Positions 1 to 12,700 of a stretch of 64,000 nt of DNA are shown here, in pieces; position 1 is the first letter of the stretch, and each line of letters begins with the position of its first letter. The notes below the pieces were generated by a model. The model did no database searches. It saw only the letters and a list, made by a program, of their open reading frames with translations, and had not been told where the DNA came from. The stretch lies in NCBI GenBank assembly GCA_015227615.1, contig JAALGZ010000058.1, positions 102,111-166,110 of the forward strand, written 5' to 3'. Both the position numbers and the translations under genes were made by a program. The DNA is from Labyrinthula sp. Ha (taxonomy: Eukaryota > Sar > Bigyra > Labyrinthulida > Labyrinthulaceae).

Positions 1-1363
1 TTTTGTCCATACTCTCTACAGTAAAACTATAGTTGATATTACATTATTTCCATTAATGGGTATTTTTTAGTGGTAGGAACCCTCTTGTTCCAATAACTTT
101 CTGCTTGTCCTTAGTCCTTGTGCTTGATTTGCCATAATGTAATCTTAAGTAAACCCAAGACAGCAATTGTGACATAAAAGATTCCGATTCTTCAGTTGTG
201 TTCCAGAGAAAATGATTAAGAGATCCAACAATGATAAAAATTGTTTCCAAATGCACTAGAGGCATGTATTAGGTAAGTTACAGGAATTTTGGTTCCACTT
301 CTGTGTTTTTGTTGTCCAATAGGTTCCAAGTGTTTCATTTTCTTCATTCGAGTTCCAGGAGGGCTATTTCCAGGCCACTATGGTGATTCTTTACGATGTT
401 TCAAGGTTCAGATGTTTAATGTTGACCATATTCTATTTTTTGATTCTTGATCAGATTGTCTTATGCTCTTGAAGGTTCCATGGCCTGATGGTGGCATGTC
501 TTCTGGACTTCCTGTTTCCTGTCGTGTGCCTGTGATTTACGATGTCAACCTCGTTGCGTAGGAGGAACTATTCAAGGATCTTTCCTTTTCATTTACCTCT
601 TAGAAACAGTCTATACTCATAACTTGCATCTTCTTAAGTTCTCTTGACCTATACACCCCAGTCTGCGCCTACAACGAATCATCTTCGTTTGTTCACTTTG
701 TCTATGGTTTTTTGCGGTATCATCCGCAGGTATTCTTGGGCCGGGAGTAAACCGTGCATTAGCTAAATGTTCTTTAATAGCAGTTTTCTTTTGCTAATTG
801 ACCTGATCTCGACAGCTAGGATCCGGCGACTCACTCTGTAGGTGTCAGTTACGTCCTGAAGGAGTTCCTGCAACACAGAGATTGCTACGCAAGCGGAGCT
901 GGAGTTGGCTTGTGAAACAAAACACCTTCCTTTTCCGCTCTGACTGGCATTTTCGCTTGTTTTTTATAGCCTTTCAACACCTTTAATTCCAATTCCTTGA
1001 AGTAAGTTTAGGAAGGACGGAAGTGCGTGTGTAAGTTTTCCTATTGTGGAGAGTTTGTACGAAAAAAGACCACAGACGTCTAGTGAGAGTACTTTAATAA
1101 TTACCTTGTGCCAGCTCGTGAAGTATGCGAATCTTTGGAGGCATTGATTCTACGTAAACTCAGTCTCAGAAACAACTTGTATCATTTCTTCTGTTAACCC
1201 AAAATTTGGTTGATATCTTTTTTTTCTTATATCTAAAACATGATAAAGTTGTCTGATCGTTTTGTATCTTAATCTGCCCAAAATATCTGACCAAAATAGT
1301 TCGAGGCCAAAACGGACATGCAAAAAGCAAACACGAATCGAATAAAAAACAAGTTCACAAGCA
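1..1363. other. gene-free flank upstream of PLAA
   Basis: No convincing coding region is seen. Short open frames exist, for example about 70 codons on the minus strand at 53-265, but they show no family signature and no conserved motif. The 3' part is AT-rich and must hold the promoter and 5' UTR of the gene at 1364. I see no tRNA, repeat or mobile element here. Confidence 0.5.
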
Positions 1364-3559
1364 ATGTCAGAAAAATATACTCTATCTAAACAAATTTACA
1401 TCCACAGTGATGATGTAAGATCAATTTTGATTCTCCCTGGAGAGAAATTAATCACGGGCTCAGCTGATACCGTATTATCATACACTGAACTTTCTGAAAC
1501 CACATCGAATGTAAGCAACTCCAAGACATCTGAATACTCACATTCTAATTTGGTATCAGACATTTGTTTGTTAAAAGAAAATGTTATTGCAACAGCTTGC
1601 TATGATAAATATATTAGAATATATACTTTGAAGGAAGACGGTTCATTTGGTGCTCCTGAAGCAATCTTTGCTGACGATAGGCAAATCAGTTCGCTGTCTA
1701 AATTGGGTGATGACAAACTGCTTTCGGGAAGTTGGAGCGGCGTTGCTAAAATATGGAAATTAAATGAGCAAAACGGATCTATTTTTCTAACCCAACTTTG
1801 TTCAACAGGTCAACTGGAAAATAATTTGTGTGTTCTTGGGTTATACGGAAATCAGTTTTTGGTAGGATCTTCGGGTGAAAGAGGTGACAACAAAGTTATT
1901 AATGCCAAGGTAAGAATGTATCAGTATAATGATTCTTCAAAGCAAGCCATACTCAGAAAAGAGATTCAGGATCATAAGTCAAGTGTTCGGGGGTTGTGTA
2001 GATCTGAAAATATGTTTTTCTCTTGTGGAAATGATGGAATGATATTTGGATATTCGCTTGAAAGAGAGGAGGCAAACAAGGAAAAGGAGTTTGGTTCTCT
2101 ATCATATGGGTTTTGCTTTTCTGTTTCATTTTCTGATGGAAAAATTTTTGGTGCTTACGACGATTTATGCTGTAGAATATTTGATGTTGAGAGCGGTGAG
2201 TTAGTAGTTGTAAAATATCCCAGTACTGTATGGAAGGCTGTTCCTGATGGAAATAAACTATATCTTGCAGGAAACGATAAAGTATTGCGCGTCTTCAGCA
2301 AGGATCCCGCAGATGCCGCTGAAGCCTCTGTGATTCAAACTTATGAAGGTACCATTAAGGCACAAAGGGATAAACTTGAAGAAAATAAGAAGAGACAGAC
2401 CGAAGATGTACAAAGAAATGGAGTTATCAATGGGGAAACCTTTGATTATGTTTTTAAAATTGAGGTAACTTCAGAAGAGAATCCTTCTGAAATGAGAAAT
2501 CTTAGATTAGGTTTCAACTTGTTTGCTAATCCATACGTTGTTGCTCAAGAGTTTTGTGCAAAAAACAAGCTTCCAATGGATAATGTTGAAGCTATTGTAC
2601 AGTTCATCAACCAACATGCTAGCCAAGAGGCTACCTCGCAAGTTCAGCAGTCGAGAAGTTTTTTTCCCCTTGAAACTTCTGCAGGGTTTTATTTTTCTTT
2701 AAAAGAGAATGTGCTTAGAAAGAGTTTGCAAGGTGCTATCACAGCCATGGTGAAGCACAACGATGGGTTTTACAAGGAAGATGAAAGCAAAAGGCTCTCT
2801 TCTGAAGAAATTGCGAAACTTCAGACTTTGGCTGAAACTTTAGGGGAGACTGGTAGTTATCATGGTTCGAAAGTATTTGTGTCTGATCTTGCACCTCTTC
2901 AGAAAGTCCTAACCTTGTGGAACATAGAGCACATAAATCCAGTCTGTCAATGCGTAAGACTCGTCTTGCTTCATCCAGATGCTGTGTCTAATTTAAGAGG
3001 AAGTGGAAATTTTAATGTATGGATTGAATTAGTTTGCTCAATTCTTGATAATACTTTTAAGTACAATACAGTACTTACAGCTTCTTGGGTTTTGTCAAAT
3101 GCTTTTAGGTTTACAGACTCTATTCCTGATGTATTGAAAAGTCGTGTGAAAATAGTAGCTGCATTGAAGGAATTGGGTATGCGACTTGACCCAAAGAGTT
3201 CAGCTACTAATAAAATGGAGGAAACTGCTAAGCAGTCATTGAAAGATAAGGCCATTGTCGCTGCAACCACGGTTGCACTAAACCTGGCTAACGCGCTGGC
3301 GCACTTTGAGAACATTGATACATCAGGTGATTTAGTGATCCATTTAAGCTCTTTTCTTGAAACTGTGACTGAAAACTTTTCTGATGTTGAAGTAAAACGG
3401 CGAGCTGCACTTGCTTATGGGTGTCTATTGTCAAAAAACTTACTTGGTGTTGAGTTAAAATCCCATATTCAAAAGCTTGAAGCTAAATTAAAGGAAGGAA
3501 TAGAAGTACAAAATGATTCCGAAATGACACAGAAATTTCTTTCCTTGTTAAAATTTTAA
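1364..3559 (+). CDS. PLAA: PLAA/Doa1-type WD40-PFU-PUL ubiquitin-binding protein
   Basis: A single open exon of 731 residues. Residues 1 to about 340 form a WD40 propeller: repeat-like blocks include HSDDVRSI, HSNLVSDIC, SGSWSGVAKIWKL and HKSSVRGLC. Residues about 348-416 look like a PFU (PLAA family ubiquitin-binding) domain (LRLGFNLFANPYVVAQEFC). From about 470 to the end the sequence fits an alpha-helical PUL domain. This order and length match Doa1/Ufd3/PLAA, a cofactor of the AAA ATPase Cdc48/p97 that binds ubiquitin through WD40 and PFU and Cdc48 through PUL, acting in ubiquitin homeostasis and vesicle or mitochondrial quality control. The chosen ATG directly precedes the first WD repeat. 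No intron is needed. The gene stands alone, with long gene-free DNA on both sides. Seen: domain order. Known: family role. Inferred: the same role here. Confidence 0.88.
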   Translation: MSEKYTLSKQIYIHSDDVRSILILPGEKLITGSADTVLSYTELSETTSNVSNSKTSEYSHSNLVSDICLLKENVIATACYDKYIRIYTLKEDGSFGAPEAIFADDRQISSLSKLGDDKLLSGSWSGVAKIWKLNEQNGSIFLTQLCSTGQLENNLCVLGLYGNQFLVGSSGERGDNKVINAKVRMYQYNDSSKQAILRKEIQDHKSSVRGLCRSENMFFSCGNDGMIFGYSLEREEANKEKEFGSLSYGFCFSVSFSDGKIFGAYDDLCCRIFDVESGELVVVKYPSTVWKAVPDGNKLYLAGNDKVLRVFSKDPADAAEASVIQTYEGTIKAQRDKLEENKKRQTEDVQRNGVINGETFDYVFKIEVTSEENPSEMRNLRLGFNLFANPYVVAQEFCAKNKLPMDNVEAIVQFINQHASQEATSQVQQSRSFFPLETSAGFYFSLKENVLRKSLQGAITAMVKHNDGFYKEDESKRLSSEEIAKLQTLAETLGETGSYHGSKVFVSDLAPLQKVLTLWNIEHINPVCQCVRLVLLHPDAVSNLRGSGNFNVWIELVCSILDNTFKYNTVLTASWVLSNAFRFTDSIPDVLKSRVKIVAALKELGMRLDPKSSATNKMEETAKQSLKDKAIVAATTVALNLANALAHFENIDTSGDLVIHLSSFLETVTENFSDVEVKRRAALAYGCLLSKNLLGVELKSHIQKLEAKLKEGIEVQNDSEMTQKFLSLLKF

Positions 3560-6500
3560 TTTGCTTGAATCGACCGGACAGCTGGATCTAATGTTTGTTT
3601 TTAAGCCTTTTAAGTTGTTATTTTAAGTATATGGGTTCTTTGTGAATATTATTGTTCACTGTGTGCATTAACGCACACCTGTTCCGCGTGGCTAGCCTAG
3701 AGTTGCTTGCCTACTAGAACTATTTTGATATTTTTCTTATAATTTCGTTTCGTTGTTATATCTGCTCCATGAAAACTCTGAAACTTTGACCCTACGAATT
3801 AAGAAGAACTGTTAAGAGATTGATAGTAGTAAAAGTTACCTTATGTTAAGGCGGCCGAGCTTCTATACTCTAGTGCACCTAAAATGTTTCGAAATGGAAA
3901 AATTTCTCATTTAGGAAGGACTTCTTGTGACTTCTCTTGTATTCAAACCAGGGACGTTATTAACGCAACCAGGACTTAGTACTCCCAGACCGTATGCCTT
4001 GTAGATTTCTCCTCCAAGAGCTTTACTTATAACTTAAACACGCAATAAAAGACAATGAATTATACACCAGTGTAATTATTTACCTACCCTGAGTAGTTTT
4101 TCAAGCTTTCCTCGTGCATGAGTACTTACTTTGCCAATGTAACTTATTTGCATCTTCTTATTTTAATCTGAATAAATGAACTATAAGAAAAATGAACCTC
4201 ATCAGTAAAACGTATATTATTTGAAGAGCAACTACCCACGACGAGGCAGATCAAAACGTTCCTAACTTTTATTTTTCAATTTCATGACCGATAATAAAGG
4301 TACCCACCATTCTAGTTTGTTTTTCAAAGGTAACAAACCTTAAACCTAGTGATCTTAGCTCGAGGATATTTTTTTATGCTGAATCTCCTAGTTTGCATGT
4401 AAAAAGAAAAATTGTAAAATACCTAAATTACGGAGGTAGGCGTCCTGGATCAGGATAGTTGGGTAGAGTCTTTGAACAGTTGGTTCAAAACTTTCAGCTA
4501 AGGAACGTATGTAGGTCAATTTTGCACTTTGGGCTTTCTTATATAGTAAATAGGCTCTATCAAACAACACATTACATTACATCCCTTCTCTATGTTTTAG
4601 TGTGAAGAGATTTATGTCTCATCATGGAATTTTCTAGTTAGTCTCTAAGAGGCTAATGTTTAGGTTTTAGAAAAATAGCAAAATGACTTTGGTTTTATGA
4701 ATAGACATCACATTGTTTGCTGGAAGCATATCCAGGTTGTACAAACCACAGTAAAGCTATTAGCGAGAAGAAACAAAAGTTACTTAGATTTAGTTCCATT
4801 TACACTATACTAAGTTAAAGAGTTTGTAACCAGTGAGAGCGAGAACATCAGATGTGAAGTGTTTGGCTAAAACCCAATGTATGTGGAGATCTGCAGGTGT
4901 AACCACATTACTAAGAACTGAGGAAGCTGTTCAATTGATTCATTTCAGACTGAAGTAATAGGTATATGTATTTATATGGAAAGCTTACGACAAGTATCCA
5001 GAGAATATAACATTAACTTGACGCTTCACTACAAAGAGCTGTAAGAAATGGAAGTTCCCCGCAGTATCACGGTTAAATATATATATTCCACTAAAACTAA
5101 CCTTCCCTTTGCGTATTTCTCTTAAGAAAGCCCAGTAGTTCACATCCCAGGACTGAATTAAGAAATGTTAGCACAAATAATAAGTAAAACTTAACCTTTC
5201 ATAAATTTTGTGAAGTTAACCCGTCCCAGTACTTAGGACAACAAGAAACTTTCGTTTATTTCATTTCAAGGCTATTCGAAACTACAAACATTTCACATCA
5301 TGTTATCCTAAGCATACATGCTAAAACCCCATCATGTCGAGAGCAACAAAACAGAACAAATGTCTGAGACTCGATGTAAGATCTTGGTGCAGAAAGAAGA
5401 AAAAAAGATTCTCTGTTTTTTTTCTGGTGATTCTAAATAAACGTTTCTGGTTTACCTTGTGACTGATTTAAAGTTTTGCTCTGTCCAATGATTTCTAAGT
5501 TCCCAGTTGAAGATGATGAAGTAAAATGTGCCGGGCACCTCTAGTAGCAATTTACTGCGTGGTTAGAGTATTCCTTGCGAAGCAGCTAGTCCTCTCGGTT
5601 AAAACAGTACTAAGAACGCGTCTCTAACTTAGAAATTATCCTGTTTTACTGTGAAGCTTTAAATTACGTGTATCAAATGTCTTATCTTAGTTTTTGAAAC
5701 CAACCTCATTCTAGTGCGTTTTGTAGCTAAGTTTTGGATGTAACCTATTTGTCTTTAAGCATGCGCTAAGTGCCACATTATTGGAGCAAATAACTATTAC
5801 GGAAGAAGTTTAGTATATTTACATATTGTACGAGTACATACTAAGAAAAATTTCTTAATGAGGAACAGATGACTATCATTTTCTTGGTGAGCCTACTTGG
5901 AGGTTGGAAACCTTTCAGTCTTAAGGGCCATCAAGCTCAAACTCGCTTAAAGCAAAGCTGAAAGTTTGGAGGATCCTCAAAATTTGCCTTTAAACTCAAA
6001 GTATTCAAGGTGTTCCTCAGCCAATTCCTCATTTAGTATCTCATTCCTCATTCAATGTGGTATCGAGACCCACTCACACTCAATGATATGGAGCATTTCT
6101 CAAAAATCAAAGTAAATCCTCTAATAGAATTCATTCAGAATTTCTACAAATGAGCCATTCATAGGGAACAAGTCCCACGTATTTACTCTGTGTTAAAAAA
6201 ATCCTTGCCTAAAGTATCGAGTCTGTACCACTGGAATTTATGAGGTTCCAGGTCATAAGAAAGAAAGAACTACAGTATGGAGAAACTCTGCATACCAGAC
6301 GCACAAAACAAAAGAATCTTGGTTATCACTGTATGTAGATTAGAAAAGTGCATTCGTAAGCAATGGAAAAAAGCAAGAAAACATATTTGAGAAAAGGCTC
6401 ACTGGGATGCTTACAAACGTTTTTCTGGCGCAAAGAATGTGAAATTTTTAAAACTTCTTTATTTTTTTGAAGTGCAGAGTCAGAGAAAGAAGACTCAGAA

Positions 6501-8007
6501 AACGATGGATAGAATTCTGCATCACCCTTTTGATTTCTAACCCTTTCACTGAAAATGGAGATTTTTTTTTTGTTCATATATTTCAGGTAGTAGATTTCTC
6601 AAAACCAAGTTATTGGAAAGCGGTACTCTTTGTGTCAAGATAAAAAATATTTACATGTAAGAAGTTCCTGGATCTGAATCCTAAATTTAATATACTAATA
6701 AAACCGTATCTCACATGAACGCTTACAACGAGAGTATAATTGATGTAGAAGACCGGTTATGTGCAAAACTAGAGTTGAATTAGTTGTGCCGACATGGACC
6801 CCTGAAAAGGAAAAACACCGAAACGTGCTTTGTAATGCGGGAAAGAGTCACTGAACTCATCTCTTAGATAATTTAGAAGGTACTTATGATATGCGAGAGA
6901 AGCCCTATTGAAAAAATTATTGACATCAACTTATCACAACATTTAATAATTTATTTTGACAATAAGAAAAATTTTAACATTTCGCTGTTTGCTACCTAAA
7001 CTCTACACTAATAACAAGGATAGAAAAATGCACATATTTTGACAATGTGTCGGAGGATGAAAAACACGGTTTAAAACTAGATCTTTAAAAGAGAATGGAC
7101 GACATTGGGTATCAGGATGTTTGAACTGTCTTAAGCCATTGGTTACCATTAACTAAATTCATCAAAACTTGACTAGAAAGCCTGCTAAGACAAAGCGAAC
7201 TTGACTTTCTTGGATAGCCAGGTTGGCACGAAAAAATGTTCTCATTCTTTGGTACTAACAAAAATTCTATCCCATCCTTTTAGTACAAGTAACAAACTGT
7301 TTGTTTCTTACTGGTGTATGTGTGTTGTATATTACACACTTTCCCACCAAGCCACGTCATTAGTGTATTTTTGGAATATGAAATATAAGCGTTAAGAACA
7401 GAAATACAAAGCTTATATATATTCGAAGAGTGGTCACTTGTGTCTATATTGATTTAAATAAACCAACTCAGTAATTATACGAACATTTTCTTGATTTCAA
7501 AAAATTTTTCAGAGAGGTCTAATGCTATTCTCAGAAAACTCCTTGTTCTTTTCTAGCATAGAAATTTACTCTGTTTCTTGGAAGATTTCCTCTTACCAAT
7601 CCATGGCATTGATTAAGACTTAAGTTAGTTCACGAACTAAGCTATATAGCTCACTGCCATGTTAACCAACCTACTGTTCGATCGCCAAACTTATGGTTTA
7701 GCTGACAACATCGATACATCACAATAAGAGTTTCTGGATAATGTGTAACTGCCCAGAAGATCACTGTTCACATTCATAAATACTCTCTTTCGCTTCAGCT
7801 GTTCCGAAGATTTAGAAGCTGTTAAAGCATTTTTCGGCTTGAACATCAGTGAATAAGGCAATCAAATGTTTTTTTATTGATCAATGCAGTCATGGCTTCG
7901 TAACAATGTGAAAAAAAGTAAAGTAAATAAATTATATCAAAAGAGGGGTGTGGAGAACGCTCTTTCCTTTAGAATTCTGGTAAAACAAAGTAAGGGAAAC
8001 CCACTTC
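3560..8007. other. gene-free region with one dispersed repeat
   Basis: 4.4 kb without a recognisable gene on either strand. The open frames are all below about 85 codons and low in information. A perfect 6-bp stem (GTGTGC / GCACAC) lies at 3661-3678, about 100 bp after the PLAA stop. A dispersed repeat is found around 5930-6110 (listed separately). The rest is AT-rich sequence in which I see nothing further. Confidence 0.5.
5930..6110. repeat. dispersed repeat, copy A (CCTCATT-rich)
   Basis: This stretch contains several CCTCATT/CTCAAAC motifs and a core reading CATTCCTCATTCAATGTGG followed by TATCGAGACCCACTCA. The reverse complement of that core occurs at about 19330-19370 with only a few changes over roughly 38 bases. 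The two copies are 13 kb apart in opposite orientation and each sits in gene-free DNA, so this is probably a dispersed, internally repetitive non-coding element. Its class is unknown. Confidence 0.55.
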
Positions 8008-9142
8008 TTAACTTAATTGCTCTAAACTCTCAGTGGTTTGTTGCACCACTTCACTCTTAGTATAGTCCTGTACATTACCTGCCTTTTTATCTTCCTCAAT
8101 CTGAGTGCCTATCCAAGCCATAGTTTTAGTCATACCATCCTTTAACTTGATACTAGGAGCCCATCCAAGCTTCTCCTTGATGAGAGTATTATCCGAATTC
8201 CGTCCTCTTACTCCTTCTGGTCCTTTAATATGTTTCTTCGTCATTCCACTCTTTCCTGCTATCTCCAAGACCAAGTCACACAAGCCATTCATTGAAATCA
8301 TCTCATCACTTCCTAAGTTAATAGGCACATCGCAGTCAGAATCCATGAGTCTCAAAATACCTTCAACACAGTCATCAACATAGATAAAACTTCTTGTTTG
8401 CTTTCCATCTCCCCAGATTTCAAACTCAGTTTCACTTGTCAAAGCTTTACGGGAAAATGCCGCAGGTACTTTTTCCCTACCTCCTTTCCAAGTTCCATGT
8501 GGACCATAGACATTATGAAACCTTGCAACTCTGACTTTCATGCCAAAATCCTTTCCATAGTGCATACAAAGCTCTTCAGAACATAATTTCTCAAGTCCAT
8601 ATGCATCCTGTGGCTGAGCTGGCCAGGCATCAGATTCTTTCAAACTAGCATTGTCAGTGTCTAGCTGTTTTGACTCGTTATAAACACAAGCAGAGGATGA
8701 GTAAAAGAACTTTTTAACTTTGTTATGTCTAGCTGCTTCACACACATTGAAAGAAATCATTGTGTTATTGTAAAATAAAACAGAATGATTGGACTGTATG
8801 AAGCCCATTCCTCCCATGTCCGCAGCCAGGTTATATACCTCTTCACATCCCTCAGTAGCTTTCACACAGTTTTCATATTTTCTAAGGTCTAGCTTTAGAA
8901 ATTCATCACAGAATTTTTCACCTTTGAAAAACTCTTGTTCCTTCCAGTCTACAGCAACGACATATTTGCCCTAAGAAATAAGAACTCCTTGTAAAATCCA
9001 GAAGGACGAAAGTAAAAACACCAGATAGCAAGACTAAAAGCTTTTAAATCCAATGTACCTGTTCTAGCAATTTTTTAGCCAAGTGTGCACCGATAAATCC
9101 ACCAGCACCTGTAACACAAACTTTAATTTTTCCATCTGACAT
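8008..9142 (-). CDS. GME: GDP-mannose 3,5-epimerase (2 exons)
   Basis: Exon 1 is 9142-9059 (28 codons) and exon 2 is 8970-8008. Removing the 88-nt intron 8971-9058 (GTAC...TTAG) joins them in phase 0 to give 348 residues. The protein is an extended SDR enzyme. Residues 11-18 (TGAGGFIG) form the NAD-binding Rossmann loop, SSACVY lies at about 119-124, and the catalytic YxxxK is Y152-GLE-K156. Blocks such as NLAADMGGMGFIQSNHS, ESDAWPAQPQDAYG and GPEGVRGRNSDN are near-diagnostic for plant and algal GME. That enzyme converts GDP-D-mannose to GDP-L-galactose or GDP-L-gulose, for ascorbate and wall or glycan synthesis in the cytosol. The gene is divergent from the NOP16-like gene, with 93 bp between starts. 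Seen: motifs and splice sites. Inferred: use in an ascorbate or L-galactose pathway. Confidence 0.93.
8971..9058 (-). other. spliceosomal intron in GME (88 nt)
   Basis: The donor GTACATTG follows CAG (Q28) and the acceptor TTTCTTAG precedes GGC (Gly29). Removal is phase 0 and joins the Rossmann beta-alpha unit to the next strand, as expected for the family. This is the longest intron I could place in the window. Confidence 0.85.
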
Positions 9143-9235
9143 GATTCTATCTTCTTGTTTAGTTTTAAAATTTGGGAATGATTTTTTCAACGCGTGTCTG
9201 GAACAAATATTTTGGGCAATTGATAAACTAATAAA
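9143..9235. promoter_or_regulatory. 93-bp divergent promoter region GME/NOP16
   Basis: The start codons of the two flanking, oppositely oriented genes are only 93 bp apart, so both promoters and both 5' UTRs must lie in or overlap this segment. I see no clear TATA box placed for either side. The role is inferred from gene arrangement alone. Confidence 0.5.
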
Positions 9236-9712
9236 ATGGGAAAGAAACCACAGAAAAAAGATGAAATAAATATAGTAAAAGATGAAGTGTTTAATCCATT
9301 GTTGAGACAATATGGATGGAATAAGAAGAAAACAACAATGTCCAATTATAAAAAAATGGGATTGCAGTTCAATGTAAATGATAGAAGTATTTTGAAACAA
9401 AAGAAGAAACCAGTGAACGAGCAGAAAAAAGTAACTTTGGGTGACGTAATGCAACAAAACGTGAATACAGAAAAAAATTTGTCTCGTAAGAATGTAACCA
9501 AGTTAAGTAGACCAGATTTTTATTTGACTGAGGATGAAGAGCGATATTTACGCCCCTTAGTAAAGAGGTATGGTCTTGACAGAAGTGCTACCAAGAAAAT
9601 GTTCATGGACATCAAACTGAATAGAATGCAACGGACTATGGGTTGGCTTAAAAACAAAATTTCAATATATAAGCGAGGTGTAGATGCAGGGAAACTTGCT
9701 TCACCTTTATGA
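9236..9712 (+). CDS. NOP16: NOP16-like ribosome biogenesis protein
   Basis: Single exon, 158 residues, very basic. Residues 15-45 (NPLLRQYGWNKKKTTMSNYKKMG) match the N-terminal Nop16 pattern in which a W near the start is followed by K/R-rich sequence and NxxxMG(L). The C-terminal part (LTEDEERYLRPLVKRYG, then MFMDIKLNRMQRTMGWLKNKISIYKR) matches the second Nop16 block, where a tryptophan or Q-rich helix ends in a basic (K/R)xxxYKR motif. Nop16 is a nucleolar protein of the 60S pre-ribosome. The length is close to that of yeast and animal Nop16 (about 180-230), slightly short. The gene is divergent from GME and followed by a long gene-free region. The assignment rests on a short-protein pattern match, so moderate confidence. 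Confidence 0.68.
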   Translation: MGKKPQKKDEINIVKDEVFNPLLRQYGWNKKKTTMSNYKKMGLQFNVNDRSILKQKKKPVNEQKKVTLGDVMQQNVNTEKNLSRKNVTKLSRPDFYLTEDEERYLRPLVKRYGLDRSATKKMFMDIKLNRMQRTMGWLKNKISIYKRGVDAGKLASPL

Positions 9713-12700
9713 AGCTTTTTATTAGAATGTAGTTGAGAACAACAGAAATTTTTTCTCTTTTGTTCAGCAGTTATAGGAACACCTGTGTATATAGGATCTT
9801 GGGATTTTCCATGTACACATGGGTTTTTACTTGATATTGAATTGAAGTAGTTAAGCGAGAATACGCTATCACTTTCGATATCTTATTTTTTTTTGTTCTC
9901 AAACTACCCTTTCTTCCTTCAAGTACCAATTTTCTGTATTCTGGACAGCTCACATGGACTTCAGTCTAACCTTGTTTGCTCAAATTTTCACATTAACTTT
10001 ATGCAGTCCTGAATTTTATATACAGAGTTAGGACACCATATGATTTAATAAGTTATACTTGCAGGAGTACTACGATGTGCTTTTGGTGAAGGTATGATAG
10101 TAGGAAGAAAACCATAGCATGAGAAGCCAAGTGCTATTAGTGGCACCGGTTTCTTAAAACTGTTCGAAGGGTATTGTTTTAAGTTTTTTCAACGAAAATA
10201 GCATAACGCTTGAAAGCTGACTGGAATTTTATTTTCTTAGAGCCAAGAATAGGTTGGAAGTGAGATTTTCATTTCGACTTTGTATCTTTTTGGTTGAATA
10301 CAACAAGCTGAGCTAACTTCATTTTAAAATATACTTTCATTTGAATTAAATAATTATGAAAATATTTGGTAGATCTCTTTGAGCTTGCGACTTGTTCATT
10401 GTACATCTTTTAAGACTAGGGGCTCATTTCCTCTGGGTCCAGCACTCTAAGCCCTTTTTATTCTGTGAGATTTTTTCATCTTACTTTAACTTGTGTACCT
10501 ACATGAGTATCATCTACAGGCGATGCACCCAGGTAAGACCTTTGTAATACTTTGATGAGTTAATATATCTATATCTGTTCACTTACACTGAACATAGAAA
10601 CTGGAAAAGTGCATATATAAATCTAATCTAAACTATTACTTTTCTTTAGCTTAGCTGTAGAAACTCCTTCCTGAAAAGCTAAATTTTCTCAAAGTCAGTT
10701 CTATCCAGCGCAGCTATTAAAATTCAGTGACCCATTTCAAGTCCTATGATTCTCCGAGTGACTTCTAGAATAAGTTTCAACCCTTGTATAGCATTTAGCT
10801 AGAAATATCAGTTTTTTTTCTTGGTCAAGGAAATCTGTAAGTGCTCCATGCTCATCACTTCTTTCAGTGAAACTATGTCCAGAGAACACATTATTAAGAA
10901 ATAAGAAGCTACATGAATCTAAATAGAAAATTAGAAAGATTTAACGAAGAAACTTCAAATTATGAGTTCAACCTTTCCAATTTTCAGTAATTCTTCTGCT
11001 GCTGGTGGTTTCTTGCTTGTTATTACAAGTGATTATAAATAAGAAATAGATACTTGCAGAGGAGAGCCCGTAGAGTGAGAATTTGCAGTCGAAACAAGTA
11101 AATTATTATGTCACCTAACATTGTGTCAAACTTCGTAGATTCTTCTGCTTGATTTACTTTCCAATTATTCTCTCTTATTCGAAAATCCCCGAGTAGACAT
11201 TCTCACCACAGAGCTACATCGTTCGAGTTCACGCCAGCAAATCCGTGAAAGCACATCTCGGTATGTTAACTCGAGGCTGTAAACAAATAATGTAAAGTCG
11301 TATTTGTGCTATTTGCAGAAAGAAGATTATCATTAAAAGCAATACCTTGCCGTCAGATATCCGCGGGTGGTAGTCATTTTCGGCACATTCTTGTGGAGGA
11401 TAAATAAGTTAAATTTAGTGCAGGAATTGTTGGATCAAATACCCCAAAGACAAGTACTATATCTCCAATATGCAAAAATTACCACCTTTGTTGTCTTGGG
11501 TATATGTCTGCTTGCTAGTACAGTCTTTTCACCCATTTTGGGGATTGGGACTCGTAATCGAGGCAATTAGGGGTGTTCCTGCGTCAAATTCCCTTATGAG
11601 AAAACATTATTCAGGCACGTAGAAAAGCTAGACTAAAAGGCCGAATTGTCTAATTTTATCCCAACTGATTGTTCATGTAAACTTTTACTGTCATCGTACA
11701 TAATATATGCATTATTGAGGTAGAGCATCGTTTACTTAACATTTTGTTTCTGACTCTGTCATGCTGTCCCATCCTCACCAAATGCGACAGCCTTTATGCA
11801 CAAGTTTTAACTGCAGAGGTTCTATTGGTAGGTGTATATTATGTGCAACAAAGGCAATCCAAATACAATGCCATTAACTGCCGTCAGTGAAGGATAAAAA
11901 ACACGGGGATATTGTTTTAAGCCTCATTGCTAGGAAAAATGCAAAGCAATCATATGAAAAATGGGGGTCTTAACAACATAATTATTTGAGCTATTAAAAC
12001 CACGAGATCTGCAACTAAAAAAACTCTATAGAACAATGAATATCATTTAAGCTGCATTATAATAATTATCCTTTTAATTCTTGACAAAGAATTAGAGTAA
12101 CATATTCGCTTGCGGTTGGCCTACCAAGAATGCTAGTCATACATTAGCATGTAGTAGTGGTACAATCAATTCTCAAATCTTAATATACCTTTGAGCACGG
12201 GGTTCTAGCGCCAAAATTAAATGGAACCTATATTATTATTCTACCACGAATGAGGTTTACGTTTGGTGGGTATTAGTATCTGCTCTTCCATTTCTTCATC
12301 ATTGCCATCATTGGACTCTCTATTTATAAACAATATTATCTCCAATCCTTAAGTAACTCTCCAAACGTTAAAAAAGATTATTCGCCTATTAGAGTTATTC
12401 ATATCGTAACAGCTATTCAAAATTTGGGAACAATAGGTTTAGTTGCTTACCATGTATCAAAGTAATGATTATGGAATAGTACAGGCTAATAAAGATCATT
12501 GTTCTACAGCATGGGTTGTTTGCTCCAACTGTCATAGCAATGTATGATCAGGGTCCTACCTCGATATAAGATCATCACAACCTAATTTGTGAAACAGTTT
12601 TAGGTTTTATCAAAGTACTATTACAAGCTTTTTAGAATCTCCATCTTCAATGTTTTCAGTTTCATCCAAACTAAGGGTTTAGTATTGTTGCGACAGGGAG

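Noticed and set aside
11221-11260. GTTCGAGTTC resembling a tRNA T-loop
   Set aside because: No matching acceptor stem, D-arm or anticodon arm is found around it.
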